A stretch of 61,343 nucleotides of DNA from Chromatocurvus halotolerans (GTDB lineage Bacteria; Pseudomonadota; Gammaproteobacteria; Pseudomonadales; Halieaceae): the NCBI RefSeq assembly GCF_004340525.1, contig NZ_SLWX01000019.1, positions 1-61,343 of the forward strand. Reading direction: 5' to 3'. Under the pieces are notes generated by a model, which had not been told where the DNA came from, did not search any database, and worked only from the letters and a program-made list of their open reading frames with translations. Below, piece by piece: positions 1-9,006 of this stretch. Positions within the stretch are counted from its first letter, which is position 1, and each line of letters starts with the position of its first letter. Position numbers and translations under genes: made by a program.

Positions 1-106
1 CAGACTTATCCACAGACGCCTAGATATACTGGGCACCCGTAACCCGGGTCAGAATTGGATGGAAATCCTGGGTCAGTTTTAAACGGCAACCAACAGACAC
101 TTCATA
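1..106 (-). mobile_element. Possible terminal end of an IS21-like element (edge of window)
   Basis: Read on the minus strand, this stretch starts with TGTCTGTTG near position 106 and then shows GCCGTTTAAAACTGACCC followed about 20 bases later by ATTCTGACCCGGG. Repeated CTGACCC units near a TGT end are typical of the multiple terminal repeats of IS21-family elements. No transposase is inside the window; it would lie to the left. The open frame at 20-202 (minus) runs through these repeats and does not look like a real protein. This is pattern recognition only, so confidence is low. Confidence 0.3.
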
Positions 107-237
107 AAAGCGTGATCCTCCTCGCGATAACTCCCGACTTCGGCGCGCCCGATCAGAGGTTCGGGTAGATGTTCGACTGGGGCCCCACGACCTCAATCCC
201 ACTCTTTATTTATCGGTAACACTAAATCACTGGCAAA

Positions 238-259
238 CGATAACCATTCGTATTACCAT
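238..259 (+). promoter_or_regulatory. Candidate Fur box upstream of siderophore receptor
   Basis: The AT-rich stretch CGATAACCATTCGTATTACC sits about 50-70 bp before the receptor start. It resembles the GATAAT-type hexamer array of Fur boxes but is imperfect. Iron repression of the downstream uptake genes is the expected role. The rest of 107-308 shows no gene. Confidence 0.45.
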
Positions 260-308
260 CACGTCCCCGTCGGGTCGTCAAAGCGGCCGAGAATCCAGGG
301 GAGATAGT

Positions 309-2450
309 ATGAGGGTAGGAACACAACGCAGTCTGCTGGTGGTCGCTGCCACCGTGGCCGTCACTTCATCGGTGGTTGCGCAGGACAATATCGCGGGTAA
401 ATCGGCAAATCCCGACGACCGTATTGAGGAGGTATTTGTCTATGGCGATATGAATCGCTTTGGCGCTACCAAGTCCAACACGCCGATCGTCGATACGGCG
501 CGATCGTTGTCCATTGAGACGGCCGATGCATTCACGGAAAAGGGCGCCTTGAACCTGTCGCAGACGACAGCCTACATGCCGGGCGTCACCGCCGAGACCT
601 ATGGCTTTGCCACCCGCGGCGACTGGATACGATCCCGTGGGCTCGACATTCCGAGGTACCGTGATTCGATTCAGGAATTGTTCGGCAGCTACAACACCAC
701 GCGCACCGAGGTGTATACCATTGAACAGGTTGAGGTCCTGCGCGGCCCGGCGTCTGTCCTTTACGGTCAGGGTTCTCCCGGCGGTATTGTCAATGTCGTT
801 TCAAAAACCCCAAAGACGGAAACAGGCGGGGAGGTCACCGCGCAGGTTGGAAACTTCAGCCGACAGCAGTTGGGCATCGACCTGAACGGCACCGTTGGTG
901 CGGACGCGGCGCTGCGCGGCCGCTTCGTCGCATTCTACCGTGACAGCGACACACAGGTAGACAACGTTTTCGACGACACACTCGTGCTGATGCCGTCCCT
1001 GACTTTCGCACCGACACCCGATACCGCCATTACCGGCATCCTCCTGCGCCAGGAAACCGAGAGCGATACGGGCTCACAGTTCGTGCCGGTGGCCGGCACG
1101 CTGCAGCCCGGACCGGGTGGCGTTGCCCTGGACCAGGATGTCTACGCCGGTGAGCCTGGTTTCAATCGCTTTGATACCGAGTCCACGCAGATCACGCTGC
1201 TCGCCGAACATCGGCTGACGGGGGATTGGTATATCAATGCGACGGCGCTGTGGCGCGACGGCGAGGCTGATTACCACCAGGCGTGGCCAATCTTTACGGG
1301 CGCAGGCAGCAGCCGCTACCTCAATGACATCGTGGGCGACGCTATCGCGACGCCGACGACCGTGCCGCGATCGTTTTACCAGGCGGACAATACCTCCGAG
1401 CAGAAGGCGCTCGATGTTCGGCTCAGCGGTTCATTCACCACGGGAGCGCTGGGGCACGAGCTGCTCTTCGGTGTTCAATATCAGGATGTCGAGACGGATA
1501 ACAACGTATCCTTTCTGTATGGCGGTGGCGCGTTGTCAGGAGATTATCGCTTTGCCCTCGATCTCGCCAACCCCGTGTACACCGGGGCTCCCGAGCAGTC
1601 GGTCTTCGACGCCATCTACAGCGACAACCCAGCCCAGCAGATCGATGACCTGGGGCTCTACATATCTGACCAGATCAGCTGGAAAAACTGGCGCGTCACG
1701 GCCGGCGTTCGTTACGACGAGCTCGAGAACACTAACGGCGCGCTGGTCCAGACCGACAGTGAGACGTCGATCAGCGCTGCGGTGATGTACAGTTTCGACA
1801 ATGGCCTGTCGCCTTACCTTAACTACGCAGAGTCTTTCGAAACCGTGGTGGGCCAGACCCTGGCTGGCGATCCGTTGGAGCCGGAGCGTGCGTCCCAGGT
1901 TGAAGCGGGCATCAAGTATGAGTCGCTGGCATTCCCCGGCTATTTCACGCTGGCGTACTTCGATATTGATATCACGAATCTACCGAATCCAAATAGCCTG
2001 CCCGGCGATGCGGCCCAGCAACAGGGTGAATCCACGCTCAGAGGGATTGAGCTGGAAGGCAAGTTCCGCCTCGGTGATTTTGCCGTGCAGGTCGCGTACG
2101 CGACGCTGGATGCGAAAGACCCCAATGGCTTTGCGCTTTCGGCGTCACCGGACGGACAGGCATCCGCCTGGGTAACGTGGGAACCTTCCGCGCTGCAGGG
2201 ATTTCATGCTGGGGGCGGCGTACGTTGGGTAGGCGAGAGTGTCTCGGAAAATAATAACCTGCGCTATGTAACACAGGACTATTTTCTTGGTGACCTCATG
2301 CTTGGCTATGCCATGGGTAATGGCCTCGACCTGGCAATGAACGTGAGAAACGTGACCGACGAACAGTACCTGACCTCCTGCCTGACCCGCGGCGACTGCT
2401 TTCCGGGTATGCGTCGGCAGCTCAGCGCAAGCCTGACTTACGCCTTCTGA
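309..2450 (+). CDS. TonB-dependent siderophore receptor (ferrichrome/hydroxamate type)
   Basis: This 713-residue outer-membrane receptor should import a ferric siderophore with TonB energy. A signal peptide (about residues 1-24, ending SSVVAQ) is followed directly by the plug domain. There is no N-terminal STN signalling domain, so it is not a transducer. The plug holds the usual IEQVEVLRGPASVLYGQG motif and GGIVNVVSKTP near residues 137-166. The barrel fills the rest and ends in phenylalanine (TYAF), as expected for outer-membrane beta-barrels. The stretch NVRNVTDEQYLTSC close to the C-terminus is typical of FhuA/FhuE-like siderophore receptors. A good ribosome site (GGGGAG) precedes the ATG. 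A Fur-like box lies upstream and two membrane-protein genes follow in what looks like one iron-uptake operon. The exact siderophore cannot be read from the sequence. Confidence 0.9.
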   Translation: MRVGTQRSLLVVAATVAVTSSVVAQDNIAGKSANPDDRIEEVFVYGDMNRFGATKSNTPIVDTARSLSIETADAFTEKGALNLSQTTAYMPGVTAETYGFATRGDWIRSRGLDIPRYRDSIQELFGSYNTTRTEVYTIEQVEVLRGPASVLYGQGSPGGIVNVVSKTPKTETGGEVTAQVGNFSRQQLGIDLNGTVGADAALRGRFVAFYRDSDTQVDNVFDDTLVLMPSLTFAPTPDTAITGILLRQETESDTGSQFVPVAGTLQPGPGGVALDQDVYAGEPGFNRFDTESTQITLLAEHRLTGDWYINATALWRDGEADYHQAWPIFTGAGSSRYLNDIVGDAIATPTTVPRSFYQADNTSEQKALDVRLSGSFTTGALGHELLFGVQYQDVETDNNVSFLYGGGALSGDYRFALDLANPVYTGAPEQSVFDAIYSDNPAQQIDDLGLYISDQISWKNWRVTAGVRYDELENTNGALVQTDSETSISAAVMYSFDNGLSPYLNYAESFETVVGQTLAGDPLEPERASQVEAGIKYESLAFPGYFTLAYFDIDITNLPNPNSLPGDAAQQQGESTLRGIELEGKFRLGDFAVQVAYATLDAKDPNGFALSASPDGQASAWVTWEPSALQGFHAGGGVRWVGESVSENNNLRYVTQDYFLGDLMLGYAMGNGLDLAMNVRNVTDEQYLTSCLTRGDCFPGMRRQLSASLTYAF

Positions 2451-2464
2451 GTCGAGCGAAGCTG

Positions 2465-3010
2465 ATGTTCATTGCGTCCATACTGGCACCATTTGCCGTT
2501 TTTCTCTGCTTTTTCGGACTCGGATGGGTTTATTGGGGCTGGAAAGCGTCAAACCGCGTGAGCAGTGCGCTAGGCTGGGCCCTGATAACGTCTTCTGTTC
2601 TGGCGTGGATCCCCGCTGCAGGCCTGCAGTACGGGCTGGTATATGCGCTGTTTGCGCCCGCTCTGCTGGTGTGGCCCTATGTCAGCAGAGAGGCTTCCCG
2701 GATTCCGTCCCGTGCCGGCCAGCAGCGCCCCCGTGAGGCGTCGCAATGGTCAGTCGCGCAGGTGATCGTGAATGCCGGGGCTGCAGTGGTCGTCGCCCTT
2801 GTCCTGCCCCTCATGGCCGGAGTCCTTACGGTCTTTGTCAGCTTTCAGCTTCCCGTGGCGGGGGCCAGTCAGGCAGCGATCGGGATTCTGTTGCTACCCT
2901 TTCTCACGGCGCTGTACGTCTTTCTGTATCTGGCGAGCCGACGCCGCATGCAATGGTTACTCGTGGGGGCGGCCGGCACATCGGTTCTGGCCGCGGTGAT
3001 GTACTTATGA
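2465..3010 (+). CDS. Small polytopic membrane protein of iron-uptake operon
   Basis: This 181-residue protein has about five hydrophobic segments: residues 3-25, 35-55, 58-72, 95-125 and 130-180. The only sizeable polar stretch is an arginine-rich loop near residues 78-95. I do not recognise the family with certainty. Small membrane proteins of this kind often sit between a siderophore receptor and a PepSY protein in iron operons, and that is the arrangement here. It starts 14 bp after the receptor stop and its own stop overlaps the next start by 4 bp (ATGA). Translational coupling in one operon is therefore likely. Function beyond membrane localisation is unknown. Confidence 0.7.
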   Translation: MFIASILAPFAVFLCFFGLGWVYWGWKASNRVSSALGWALITSSVLAWIPAAGLQYGLVYALFAPALLVWPYVSREASRIPSRAGQQRPREASQWSVAQVIVNAGAAVVVALVLPLMAGVLTVFVSFQLPVAGASQAAIGILLLPFLTALYVFLYLASRRRMQWLLVGAAGTSVLAAVMYL

Positions 3011-4488
3011 AGCGCATGGTGGCGGGCCCAAATTCAGGGAGAGCGCTCGATGCGGCGGCGCTAGACGCCCATGCCTGGTTGGGCCTCATGATCAGCGCGG
3101 CCCTGTATCTGATTTGCCTGTCGGGCGCGCTCGCGGTTTTCAATCAGGAGTTCGAGCGCTGGGAGCAGCCGGCGGTTGAAGAGGACACACGGGTCAGGCC
3201 GGAACTCGCGGCGCAGGGTCTCGAGCATTTTGTGGAGCGCTATGGTCGCGATACGGGCCACTTTCACGTTGTGTTTCCGACTTCCGGTATTCCGCGACTG
3301 GTGGTCGAGAACGACGACATCGCGCACTTCGTTCGCGACGACGCGACCCTGGGTGCGGTTGAGTCAGCTCCATGGACACGGATGCTGATCGACCTGCATT
3401 ACTACCTGCACCTGCCGAAGAACGTCGGCATGATTCTGGTCAGTGTTTGCGGGGCATTACTGGTGGCTCTGATTGTGTCAGGGGTTCTTGCCCATCCTCG
3501 CATAGTGCGGGATGCGTTCCGCTTTCGCAGAGGCGGCAACGGCACCCAGGCCAACATCGATCTGCATAATCGCCTGAGTGTGTGGGGTCTGCCGTTTCAC
3601 CTGACGATTGCCGTTACCGGCGCCTACTACGGCCTGGTAGGCCTGCTTGTGTCACTCGCGGCGCACGCTTTTTTCGATGGCGATACCCAGGCGGTCACCG
3701 CGCCCGTATTTGCGCCCGAGCCATCCGGTTACGGTGTCGAGGGCGCTGAGCTCCCCGATATTGCCCGTGCGGTCGATCACGTACTCCGCGAGGACCCCGA
3801 AGGCAGGCCCATTTTCCTCACCATTCACGACCCGGGTACGGTCGATGAATTTGTGGAGATTTACGTGCAGCAGCCCGGGCGGCTGATCTATTCCGAAAAC
3901 TACCGATTTTCACCCGACGGTGAACTGATCGGACGCGGGGGCTATCGCGACGGCGCCGGCGGAAAGCAGTTTGTCTACTCTCTTTACCGAATTCATTTCG
4001 GTGACTTTGCGGGTGTGGGTACGAAGGTTCTCTATTTCATTTTGGGGATGATGCTCGCCGTCGTCAGCGCGACTGGAGTCTCAATCTGGCTGGGCAAGCG
4101 TAAGCGTCGCACCATGATGGATGCCCTCTGGCCCGCATTTGTCTGGGGTACGCCGATAGCCCTCGCCACATCCGCCATCGCCACGCTGGCGGGTGGCGCA
4201 GGTATCGCCGGATGGGTGTTCTGGCTTGTTCTGCTGGTGACGACTTCTCTGGGTGCACGCCTCGATGCCGGTCTTGTACGGCAGCGTTATCCACTGCTTC
4301 TTGGAGGATGCCTGATCACGCTCGTGGTGCTTTATGTGGCGCACAACGGATCGGCCGCACTGCACGTCGCGTCCTGGCCCGTTACCGCCAGTCTGTTGTG
4401 TTTTGCATTCGCGCTTCTTTGGCCGCTTTCCTACAACCGGTTGCGGCGCCCGCAGGGTAGAGCAGGTGATTCTTTGGCGCGGCGGTGA
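3007..4488 (+). CDS. PepSY-associated transmembrane protein (iron uptake)
   Basis: This 493-residue inner-membrane protein belongs to the PepSY-TM family, which often sits beside siderophore receptors and is linked to ferric-siderophore reduction. The N-terminus has LDAHAWLGLMISAALYLICLSG (helix 1), then a periplasmic domain. Histidine-rich motifs follow: DLHYYLHLP near residue 130 and DLHNRLSVWGLPFHL near 185. Another conserved stretch, YRIHFGDFAG, lies near residue 325 before the next helix. About four further hydrophobic helices occupy residues 340-480, somewhat more than the basic family plan. The ATG at 3007 overlaps the previous stop. The frame stays open upstream to 2746, but that part is the shadow of the preceding gene and I exclude it. 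The conserved histidines are candidate haem or metal ligands. Confidence 0.88.
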   Translation: MKRMVAGPNSGRALDAAALDAHAWLGLMISAALYLICLSGALAVFNQEFERWEQPAVEEDTRVRPELAAQGLEHFVERYGRDTGHFHVVFPTSGIPRLVVENDDIAHFVRDDATLGAVESAPWTRMLIDLHYYLHLPKNVGMILVSVCGALLVALIVSGVLAHPRIVRDAFRFRRGGNGTQANIDLHNRLSVWGLPFHLTIAVTGAYYGLVGLLVSLAAHAFFDGDTQAVTAPVFAPEPSGYGVEGAELPDIARAVDHVLREDPEGRPIFLTIHDPGTVDEFVEIYVQQPGRLIYSENYRFSPDGELIGRGGYRDGAGGKQFVYSLYRIHFGDFAGVGTKVLYFILGMMLAVVSATGVSIWLGKRKRRTMMDALWPAFVWGTPIALATSAIATLAGGAGIAGWVFWLVLLVTTSLGARLDAGLVRQRYPLLLGGCLITLVVLYVAHNGSAALHVASWPVTASLLCFAFALLWPLSYNRLRRPQGRAGDSLARR

Positions 4489-4521
4489 GGTCTGCGGCCA
4501 TCCGTTATTTTCCCGATCGGC

Positions 4522-4662
4522 CCCGGTAATATCGGCCATGCGCTGATCAATCTCGACCCATATGTCGGTGCCGGCAACGCCGGGGCAGTCGGCGTTCACA
4601 GTGATGCCATCGCTGGCAAACTCCCTGGCCGCCGTGCCACTGACGTTGTCCAACTTTATCGA
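4522..4662 (-). pseudogene. Remnant of a short-chain dehydrogenase (acetoin/hydroxybutyrate type)
   Basis: About 47 codons on the minus strand read like the middle-to-C-terminal part of a classical SDR. AREFASDGITVNADCPG is the segment after the catalytic YxxxK helix, and GTDIWVEIDQRMADITG is the substrate loop of butanediol/hydroxybutyrate dehydrogenases. No nucleotide-binding TGxxxGIG part and no proper C-terminus lie in frame around it. The rest of 4489-4838 shows no gene. I read it as a decayed gene fragment left between the iron operon and nnrS. Confidence 0.65.
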
Positions 4663-4838
4663 TAGACTGCTCTCATGTTGTGCGGGTTGATCGGAGGGAA
4701 CATTTTTCGCATGGCCAATCCAGGCACACGCGCGTCGGAAGCGGAATCCGTGCAATCCCGGAAGGCGTTCGAGATCCGGAACAACGAAAGTGCGGCAAAT
4801 CCGCAGGAATCCCAGGCTGGAACGGCCCCGACGGACAA

Positions 4839-5987
4839 ATGCCACTCATGATCCTGGCGAGTCCCTTCCGGGTGTTCTTCCTGTCCCTCGCGCTGTGGGC
4901 AGTCATAGGCGTGTTGCTCTGGATGCCGCAAATCATGGGGTTGTGGCAGCTGCCGCTGGCGCTGGATCCTCTTGCCTGGCATCGGCATGAAATGCTGTTC
5001 GGTTTTCTCTCGCCCGCCATTGCCGGCTTCCTGCTCACCGCTGTGTGTGTCTGGACCGACACCGAGCGGCTGCACGGGTCACCGCTACTGGCACTATCGC
5101 TCGTGTGGCTTGCCGGTAGACTTCTGATGCTGCTTGGCGCGGGCCTTTCGGACGTTTTGGTTATTGCTGTGAATCTGCTGTTCCTGCCACTGGTGATGCT
5201 GGATGCTGGCTGGCGCATCTGGCGGGCTCGACAGAAGCGGCACGTGATCGTGTTGGTTGCGGTTGATGCTATCTGGCTGGCGCAGGCAGCCTTCCTCCTG
5301 TTGAACCCGGTAACGGCCGTGCCAGCAGCTCTGGTGGGTGCGGCGTCGTTGATGCTGGTGATTGGCGGGCGTATCACGCCGGCCTTTTCGGCAGGGTGGA
5401 TGCGAATGCACGGCGGGGATCCGAGCCAGATCCGGATCTACCCGTGGCTGGAAACGGTCACCGTGGGAAGTCTGCTGGCACTGTTCGCGCTCACATTGAT
5501 CGGCGCCGGCAGTGTCTGGATCATTGCGGTCGCGCTGCTCGCGGCGCTGGCAAGTGGTGGGCGACTGCTGGCCTGGCGGGGCTGGCTGGTGCGCGCAGAG
5601 CCGCTGCTTTGGATTCTGCATGTGTCCTTGCTCTGGATTCCAATCGCCCTTTTACTGTTGGCAGGTGCCGAGGCAGGTTGGTGGCCGGCTACGGTCTGGT
5701 ATCACGCGCTCGGGATCGGCGCCATGGGCGGGCTTATCCTCGGCGTGATCAGCCGGGTCAGCCTCGGGCATGCGGGCAGGCCGCTGGTGTTGCCTCAGGG
5801 CATGGTGGCCGCTTTCGTGTTGATTCATGCTGGCGCGTTGGTTCGTGTTATCACGGCGCTCGGGGGCCTGCCGTGGCAGGCCGGGGTCAGCGCAACTGCG
5901 CTGCTTTGGACGTTCGCATTCGTGCTGTTTCTCTGGAGGTACGCCTTCATACTGACCACCCCCAGAGCGGATGGCAAACCGGGCTGA
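4839..5987 (+). CDS. nnrS: NnrS family membrane protein
   Basis: This 382-residue polytopic protein matches the NnrS family, haem- and copper-containing membrane proteins linked to nitric-oxide stress and denitrification. Family marks are SPFRVFFLSLALWAV at the N-terminus, DPLAWHRHEMLFGF near residue 42, FLLTAVCVWT near residue 60, GGRITPAF near residue 173, and WYHALGIGAMGGLILGVISRVSLGH near residue 290. The conserved histidines in these motifs are probable metal ligands. About twelve hydrophobic helices are visible. The frame is open upstream to a GTG at 4680, but residues before 4839 are polar and unlike the family, so I chose the ATG at 4839 (ATG 4848 is also possible). No clear ribosome site decides this. 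A hairpin with a T-run follows the stop. No other nitrogen-oxide gene is visible nearby. Confidence 0.85.
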   Translation: MPLMILASPFRVFFLSLALWAVIGVLLWMPQIMGLWQLPLALDPLAWHRHEMLFGFLSPAIAGFLLTAVCVWTDTERLHGSPLLALSLVWLAGRLLMLLGAGLSDVLVIAVNLLFLPLVMLDAGWRIWRARQKRHVIVLVAVDAIWLAQAAFLLLNPVTAVPAALVGAASLMLVIGGRITPAFSAGWMRMHGGDPSQIRIYPWLETVTVGSLLALFALTLIGAGSVWIIAVALLAALASGGRLLAWRGWLVRAEPLLWILHVSLLWIPIALLLLAGAEAGWWPATVWYHALGIGAMGGLILGVISRVSLGHAGRPLVLPQGMVAAFVLIHAGALVRVITALGGLPWQAGVSATALLWTFAFVLFLWRYAFILTTPRADGKPG

Positions 5988-6011
5988 CGGAGACGCAAGA
6001 GACGATCGGCC

Positions 6012-6041
6012 CTTGCTCTGAAGGAGCAGGTGTTCTTTTTT
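6012..6041 (+). terminator. Rho-independent terminator after nnrS
   Basis: CTTGCTC and GAGCAGG form a 7-bp stem with one G-T pair and a 5-base loop. TGTTCTTTTTT follows. It lies between two convergent genes and fits termination of the plus-strand nnrS transcript. Confidence 0.7.
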
Positions 6042-6151
6042 AGCGCAATCCGCTCCTTGCTGTCCTGTTCATTGCCGGACGCAGCGAGGGGCGATAGTCC
6101 ATTTGCTGCGAACCCCTCGCCAGCGTTAACCGACGATCCGACGCGAAGTGA

Positions 6152-8503
6152 TTAACCCTGAAGCGCCGCCAATACCGCGGCCGGACGGATCGGAAGGTCA
6201 CGCATGCGCACACCCACGGCAGCAAAAATGGCATTGGCAATGGCGGGTCCGACCACGGTTGTCGCCGGTTCCCCCAGGCCAACGGCCAATTCGGTGCTGT
6301 CGATAAACTCGGATTCGATCTCCGGCACATCGCGCATTCGCAGCGGTGTGTAGGTGTTCAGGTTGCGCGCCTGCACCTGGCCGTCTTCAATCAGTGTGCC
6401 CTCGTGCAGCGCCATGCTGGCACCCCACAGGGCGGCGCCTTCCACCTGGGCCCGCGCACCATCGGGATGCACCACGGTCCCTGCATCCGTCACCAGCGTG
6501 AGCTTTTCCAGGTTGACTTTTCCGGTTTCGCGATCCACCCGCACCCGTGCGACACAGGCCGTCCAGGTCGGCATATTGCGTTCCTGGCCATAGCTGGTTG
6601 CCACGCCGAGGCCGGTGTTCTCCGGCATCGTTTGCTGCCAGTTGGCAATCTCGCGCACCCGGCGCAGCACGTTCGCCTGACGGGCAGCCCCGCCCACTGC
6701 GTTTGGCGCCGAGCCGGCATTCTTGCCCTCGGCTTTCAATAACGCGAGGCGAAACTCGATGGGGTCGCGGCCGACGTGGTGCGCCGCCTCATCCATAAAG
6801 GATTCCAGCGCCCAGTTCACCCAGCCCGAGCCGACGGAGCGCAGCCAGCCCGGACGAAAGGTGTCGTTGGCGAGGTCGTTGGATATGGCGCGCAAGCGGT
6901 GGGCGCCCACAGAATACCAGTGTGCGGCTCCCTGAATGGCGAAGGGGTCGTACTTCACCTCGTTGGTGGCAGCCGGCATGAAGGCCGGCACCATCACCTG
7001 GGTCGGCCAGCCTGCAGTGGCGTGGTGCTCCATGCCGATGGGCTGCCCGTCTGCGTCAAAGGCCATGCGCAGGCGTTGATAGGCCGGTGAGCGAATGGAA
7101 TCAAAGCGCACATCGTCCTCACGCGTGAACATCATCTTTACCGGTCGGCCGATTGTCTTGGCGGCGAGTGCCGCGGGAACCGCATAGTCACCGTTAAGGC
7201 GACGCCCGAAACCGCCACCCAGCATGTAGGTCCGCATGATCACCTGGCTTTCCGGCACATCAAGTGCCTTCGCCAGCACCGGCAGAATCAGGGACTGCCA
7301 TTGATTCCCCGTGTGAATCTCCCATCGACCCTCTTCCTGAAAGGCCAGCGCATTCACCGGCTCCAGTTGGAAGTGCAGCACACTGTGAGCGATGTAATCC
7401 TGCGTCAGCAGGGAGTCAGCGCTGCTGAAGGCGCTATCGACGCCCTCATCGTCTACCACCAGTGCCCCCTGGCTGGTCTCCTCGATTAATCTGAGGCTGT
7501 GGTCGAGAATATCCTGCTCACTGACGGTGGCGGTATCTCCCGCCGCCCAGTCCACCCTGATCCGCTCGGCGGCCTTGTTGGCCGCAGTAAAGGAGGTGGC
7601 GATCACGGCGGCCCAGCCCGGCACGGTACCCGTGGGGTCGTTCAGCTGGATGGTCTGCAGATAGCCATCGATGTCTTTGGCGTCGCTGTCGTCAATTGCC
7701 TGAATGGTCGAGCCATAGCGGGTGGGCGGAATTAGCGGCCGCGCAAACACCATGTTCTCCACGGTGGCGTCGATGCCGTACATGGCCCGGCCGTTGGTTT
7801 TGCCCGGGACATCCAGCGCCAGGGCCTCCTGCCCGATCAGTCGCCGTTCCGCCGCGGGTTTGACCGGGATGTTCTCCAGTTCGGACTCACTGAAGGTGCG
7901 CGACAGATCGCCGCGCTGCACGATCTCCGCGTAGCTGATTGACTGTCCGCCTGCCAGTACCTCGCTGTTGCGTGCCCGGCATTCATCCGGCGACACCCCC
8001 AGCAGCTTCGCGCCTTCTTCGATGAGCACCTGCCGGCCGGCCGCGCCGGCGCGACTCAGGGGCATGAAATTCTGCCATACCGACCAGCTGCCCCCGGTGA
8101 CCATCAGCCCCCACTTGGGATCGCTGTCGACGTGATTGAGCTCCACCCGGGACCAGTCTGCCTCCAGTTCATCGGCAACGATACGGGCGAGGGCGGTGCC
8201 GACGTGCTGGCCCATCTCCGCCTCGGCAATATTGACGATGATGCGGCCGTCGGTCTGCAGCTGATACCAGATGGTGGGATCAAAGGTCTTGTCGGCCACC
8301 ACATCCCCGGGCTGAGCAACGCTCAGGCCGGGACGGTAGAACGCAAGCGTGAACCCGGCTCCGGTTGCGCCGATAAGAAAGCCACGGCGGTTGAGGATGG
8401 GCCGCTTTTTGTGGCCCTCGGCGCTGGCACTCCCGGGATTGTCGCCAGTCGCAGGGACGCCATTGACTTCGGGGTTGAGCAAAGACTGGAACAGCTTATT
8501 CAT
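6152..8503 (-). CDS. Molybdopterin-binding large subunit of a periplasmic Mo hydroxylase (IorB-like)
   Basis: This 783-residue protein is the molybdenum-cofactor subunit of an isoquinoline 1-oxidoreductase/aldehyde dehydrogenase-type enzyme of the xanthine oxidase family. A twin-arginine signal (NRRGFLIGATGAG, around residues 37-50) predicts Tat export of the folded complex to the periplasm. YMLGGGFGRRLNGDYA near the middle and GLGEPATTVVGPAIANAIF near the C-terminus are the cofactor-binding motifs. The glutamate in GLGEP is the expected catalytic base. Internal arrangement MGQHVGTALARIVADEL near residue 95 is typical of the IorB class, which binds MCD-type cofactor. The ATG at 8503 has a GGAGACA ribosome site and overlaps the 2Fe-2S subunit stop by 8 bp. 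The substrate, an N-heterocycle or an aldehyde, cannot be fixed from sequence. Confidence 0.9.
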   Translation of the reverse strand: MNKLFQSLLNPEVNGVPATGDNPGSASAEGHKKRPILNRRGFLIGATGAGFTLAFYRPGLSVAQPGDVVADKTFDPTIWYQLQTDGRIIVNIAEAEMGQHVGTALARIVADELEADWSRVELNHVDSDPKWGLMVTGGSWSVWQNFMPLSRAGAAGRQVLIEEGAKLLGVSPDECRARNSEVLAGGQSISYAEIVQRGDLSRTFSESELENIPVKPAAERRLIGQEALALDVPGKTNGRAMYGIDATVENMVFARPLIPPTRYGSTIQAIDDSDAKDIDGYLQTIQLNDPTGTVPGWAAVIATSFTAANKAAERIRVDWAAGDTATVSEQDILDHSLRLIEETSQGALVVDDEGVDSAFSSADSLLTQDYIAHSVLHFQLEPVNALAFQEEGRWEIHTGNQWQSLILPVLAKALDVPESQVIMRTYMLGGGFGRRLNGDYAVPAALAAKTIGRPVKMMFTREDDVRFDSIRSPAYQRLRMAFDADGQPIGMEHHATAGWPTQVMVPAFMPAATNEVKYDPFAIQGAAHWYSVGAHRLRAISNDLANDTFRPGWLRSVGSGWVNWALESFMDEAAHHVGRDPIEFRLALLKAEGKNAGSAPNAVGGAARQANVLRRVREIANWQQTMPENTGLGVATSYGQERNMPTWTACVARVRVDRETGKVNLEKLTLVTDAGTVVHPDGARAQVEGAALWGASMALHEGTLIEDGQVQARNLNTYTPLRMRDVPEIESEFIDSTELAVGLGEPATTVVGPAIANAIFAAVGVRMRDLPIRPAAVLAALQG

Positions 8504-9002
8504 GGGCAGCTGTCTCCGGCGCTGTGGGCGAGGATGCGATATCGTCGCGCATCTCGGCAGCGGCAAGCTTGATCGCCTTGCGGATGCGCACATAGGCCAT
8601 GCAGCGACACAGGTTGCCGCTCATGATGTTGTCGATCTGTTCGTCACTCGGATCGGGGAAATCCACCAGCATGGCAGCAGCCTGCATGATCTGGCCCGAC
8701 TGGCAGTAGCCGCACTGCGGCGTCTGGGTCTTGATCCAGGCTTTCTGCAGGGGGTGCTCCCCGGACGGATGCAGTCCTTCGATGGTGGTTACCGCAAGAT
8801 TCTTCACCTCGCTCAGCGGTGTGATGCAGGAGCGGGTCGCACGGCCGTTAACCAGCACGGTGCAGGACCCGCACAGGCCAATACCGCAGCCGTACTTGGT
8901 GCCGGTGAGGCCAGCGTCCTCGCGAATGCCCCACAGCAGCGGTGTGTCGTCGGCCACCTGCAGGGTTACGGACCGACCATTGAGTTCAAAGGATGTGGGC
9001 AT
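8496..9002 (-). CDS. 2Fe-2S subunit of the Mo hydroxylase (IorA-like)
   Basis: This 168-residue electron-transfer subunit has the two-cluster layout of the xanthine oxidase family. A plant-ferredoxin motif (YGCGIGLCGSCTVLVNG, about residues 37-53, with a further Cys near 59) binds the first cluster. The helical-domain motifs CGYCQSGQ (near 97) and GNLCRCMAY (near 130) bind the second. It lacks a signal peptide, so it is probably carried out of the cell by the Tat signal of its partner. The ATG at 9002 has a GGAGTAAGG site and lies 4 bp after the cytochrome gene stop, so the three genes form one operon with order cytochrome, 2Fe-2S, Mo subunit. Confidence 0.92.
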   Translation of the reverse strand: MPTSFELNGRSVTLQVADDTPLLWGIREDAGLTGTKYGCGIGLCGSCTVLVNGRATRSCITPLSEVKNLAVTTIEGLHPSGEHPLQKAWIKTQTPQCGYCQSGQIMQAAAMLVDFPDPSDEQIDNIMSGNLCRCMAYVRIRKAIKLAAAEMRDDIASSPTAPETAAHE

Positions 9003-9006
9003 GACC

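Noticed and set aside
6-14. Perfect DnaA box TTATCCACA at the left edge
   Set aside because: A single 9-base match is expected about once in a window of this size; no cluster of boxes, AT-rich region or dnaA/dnaN gene is present.
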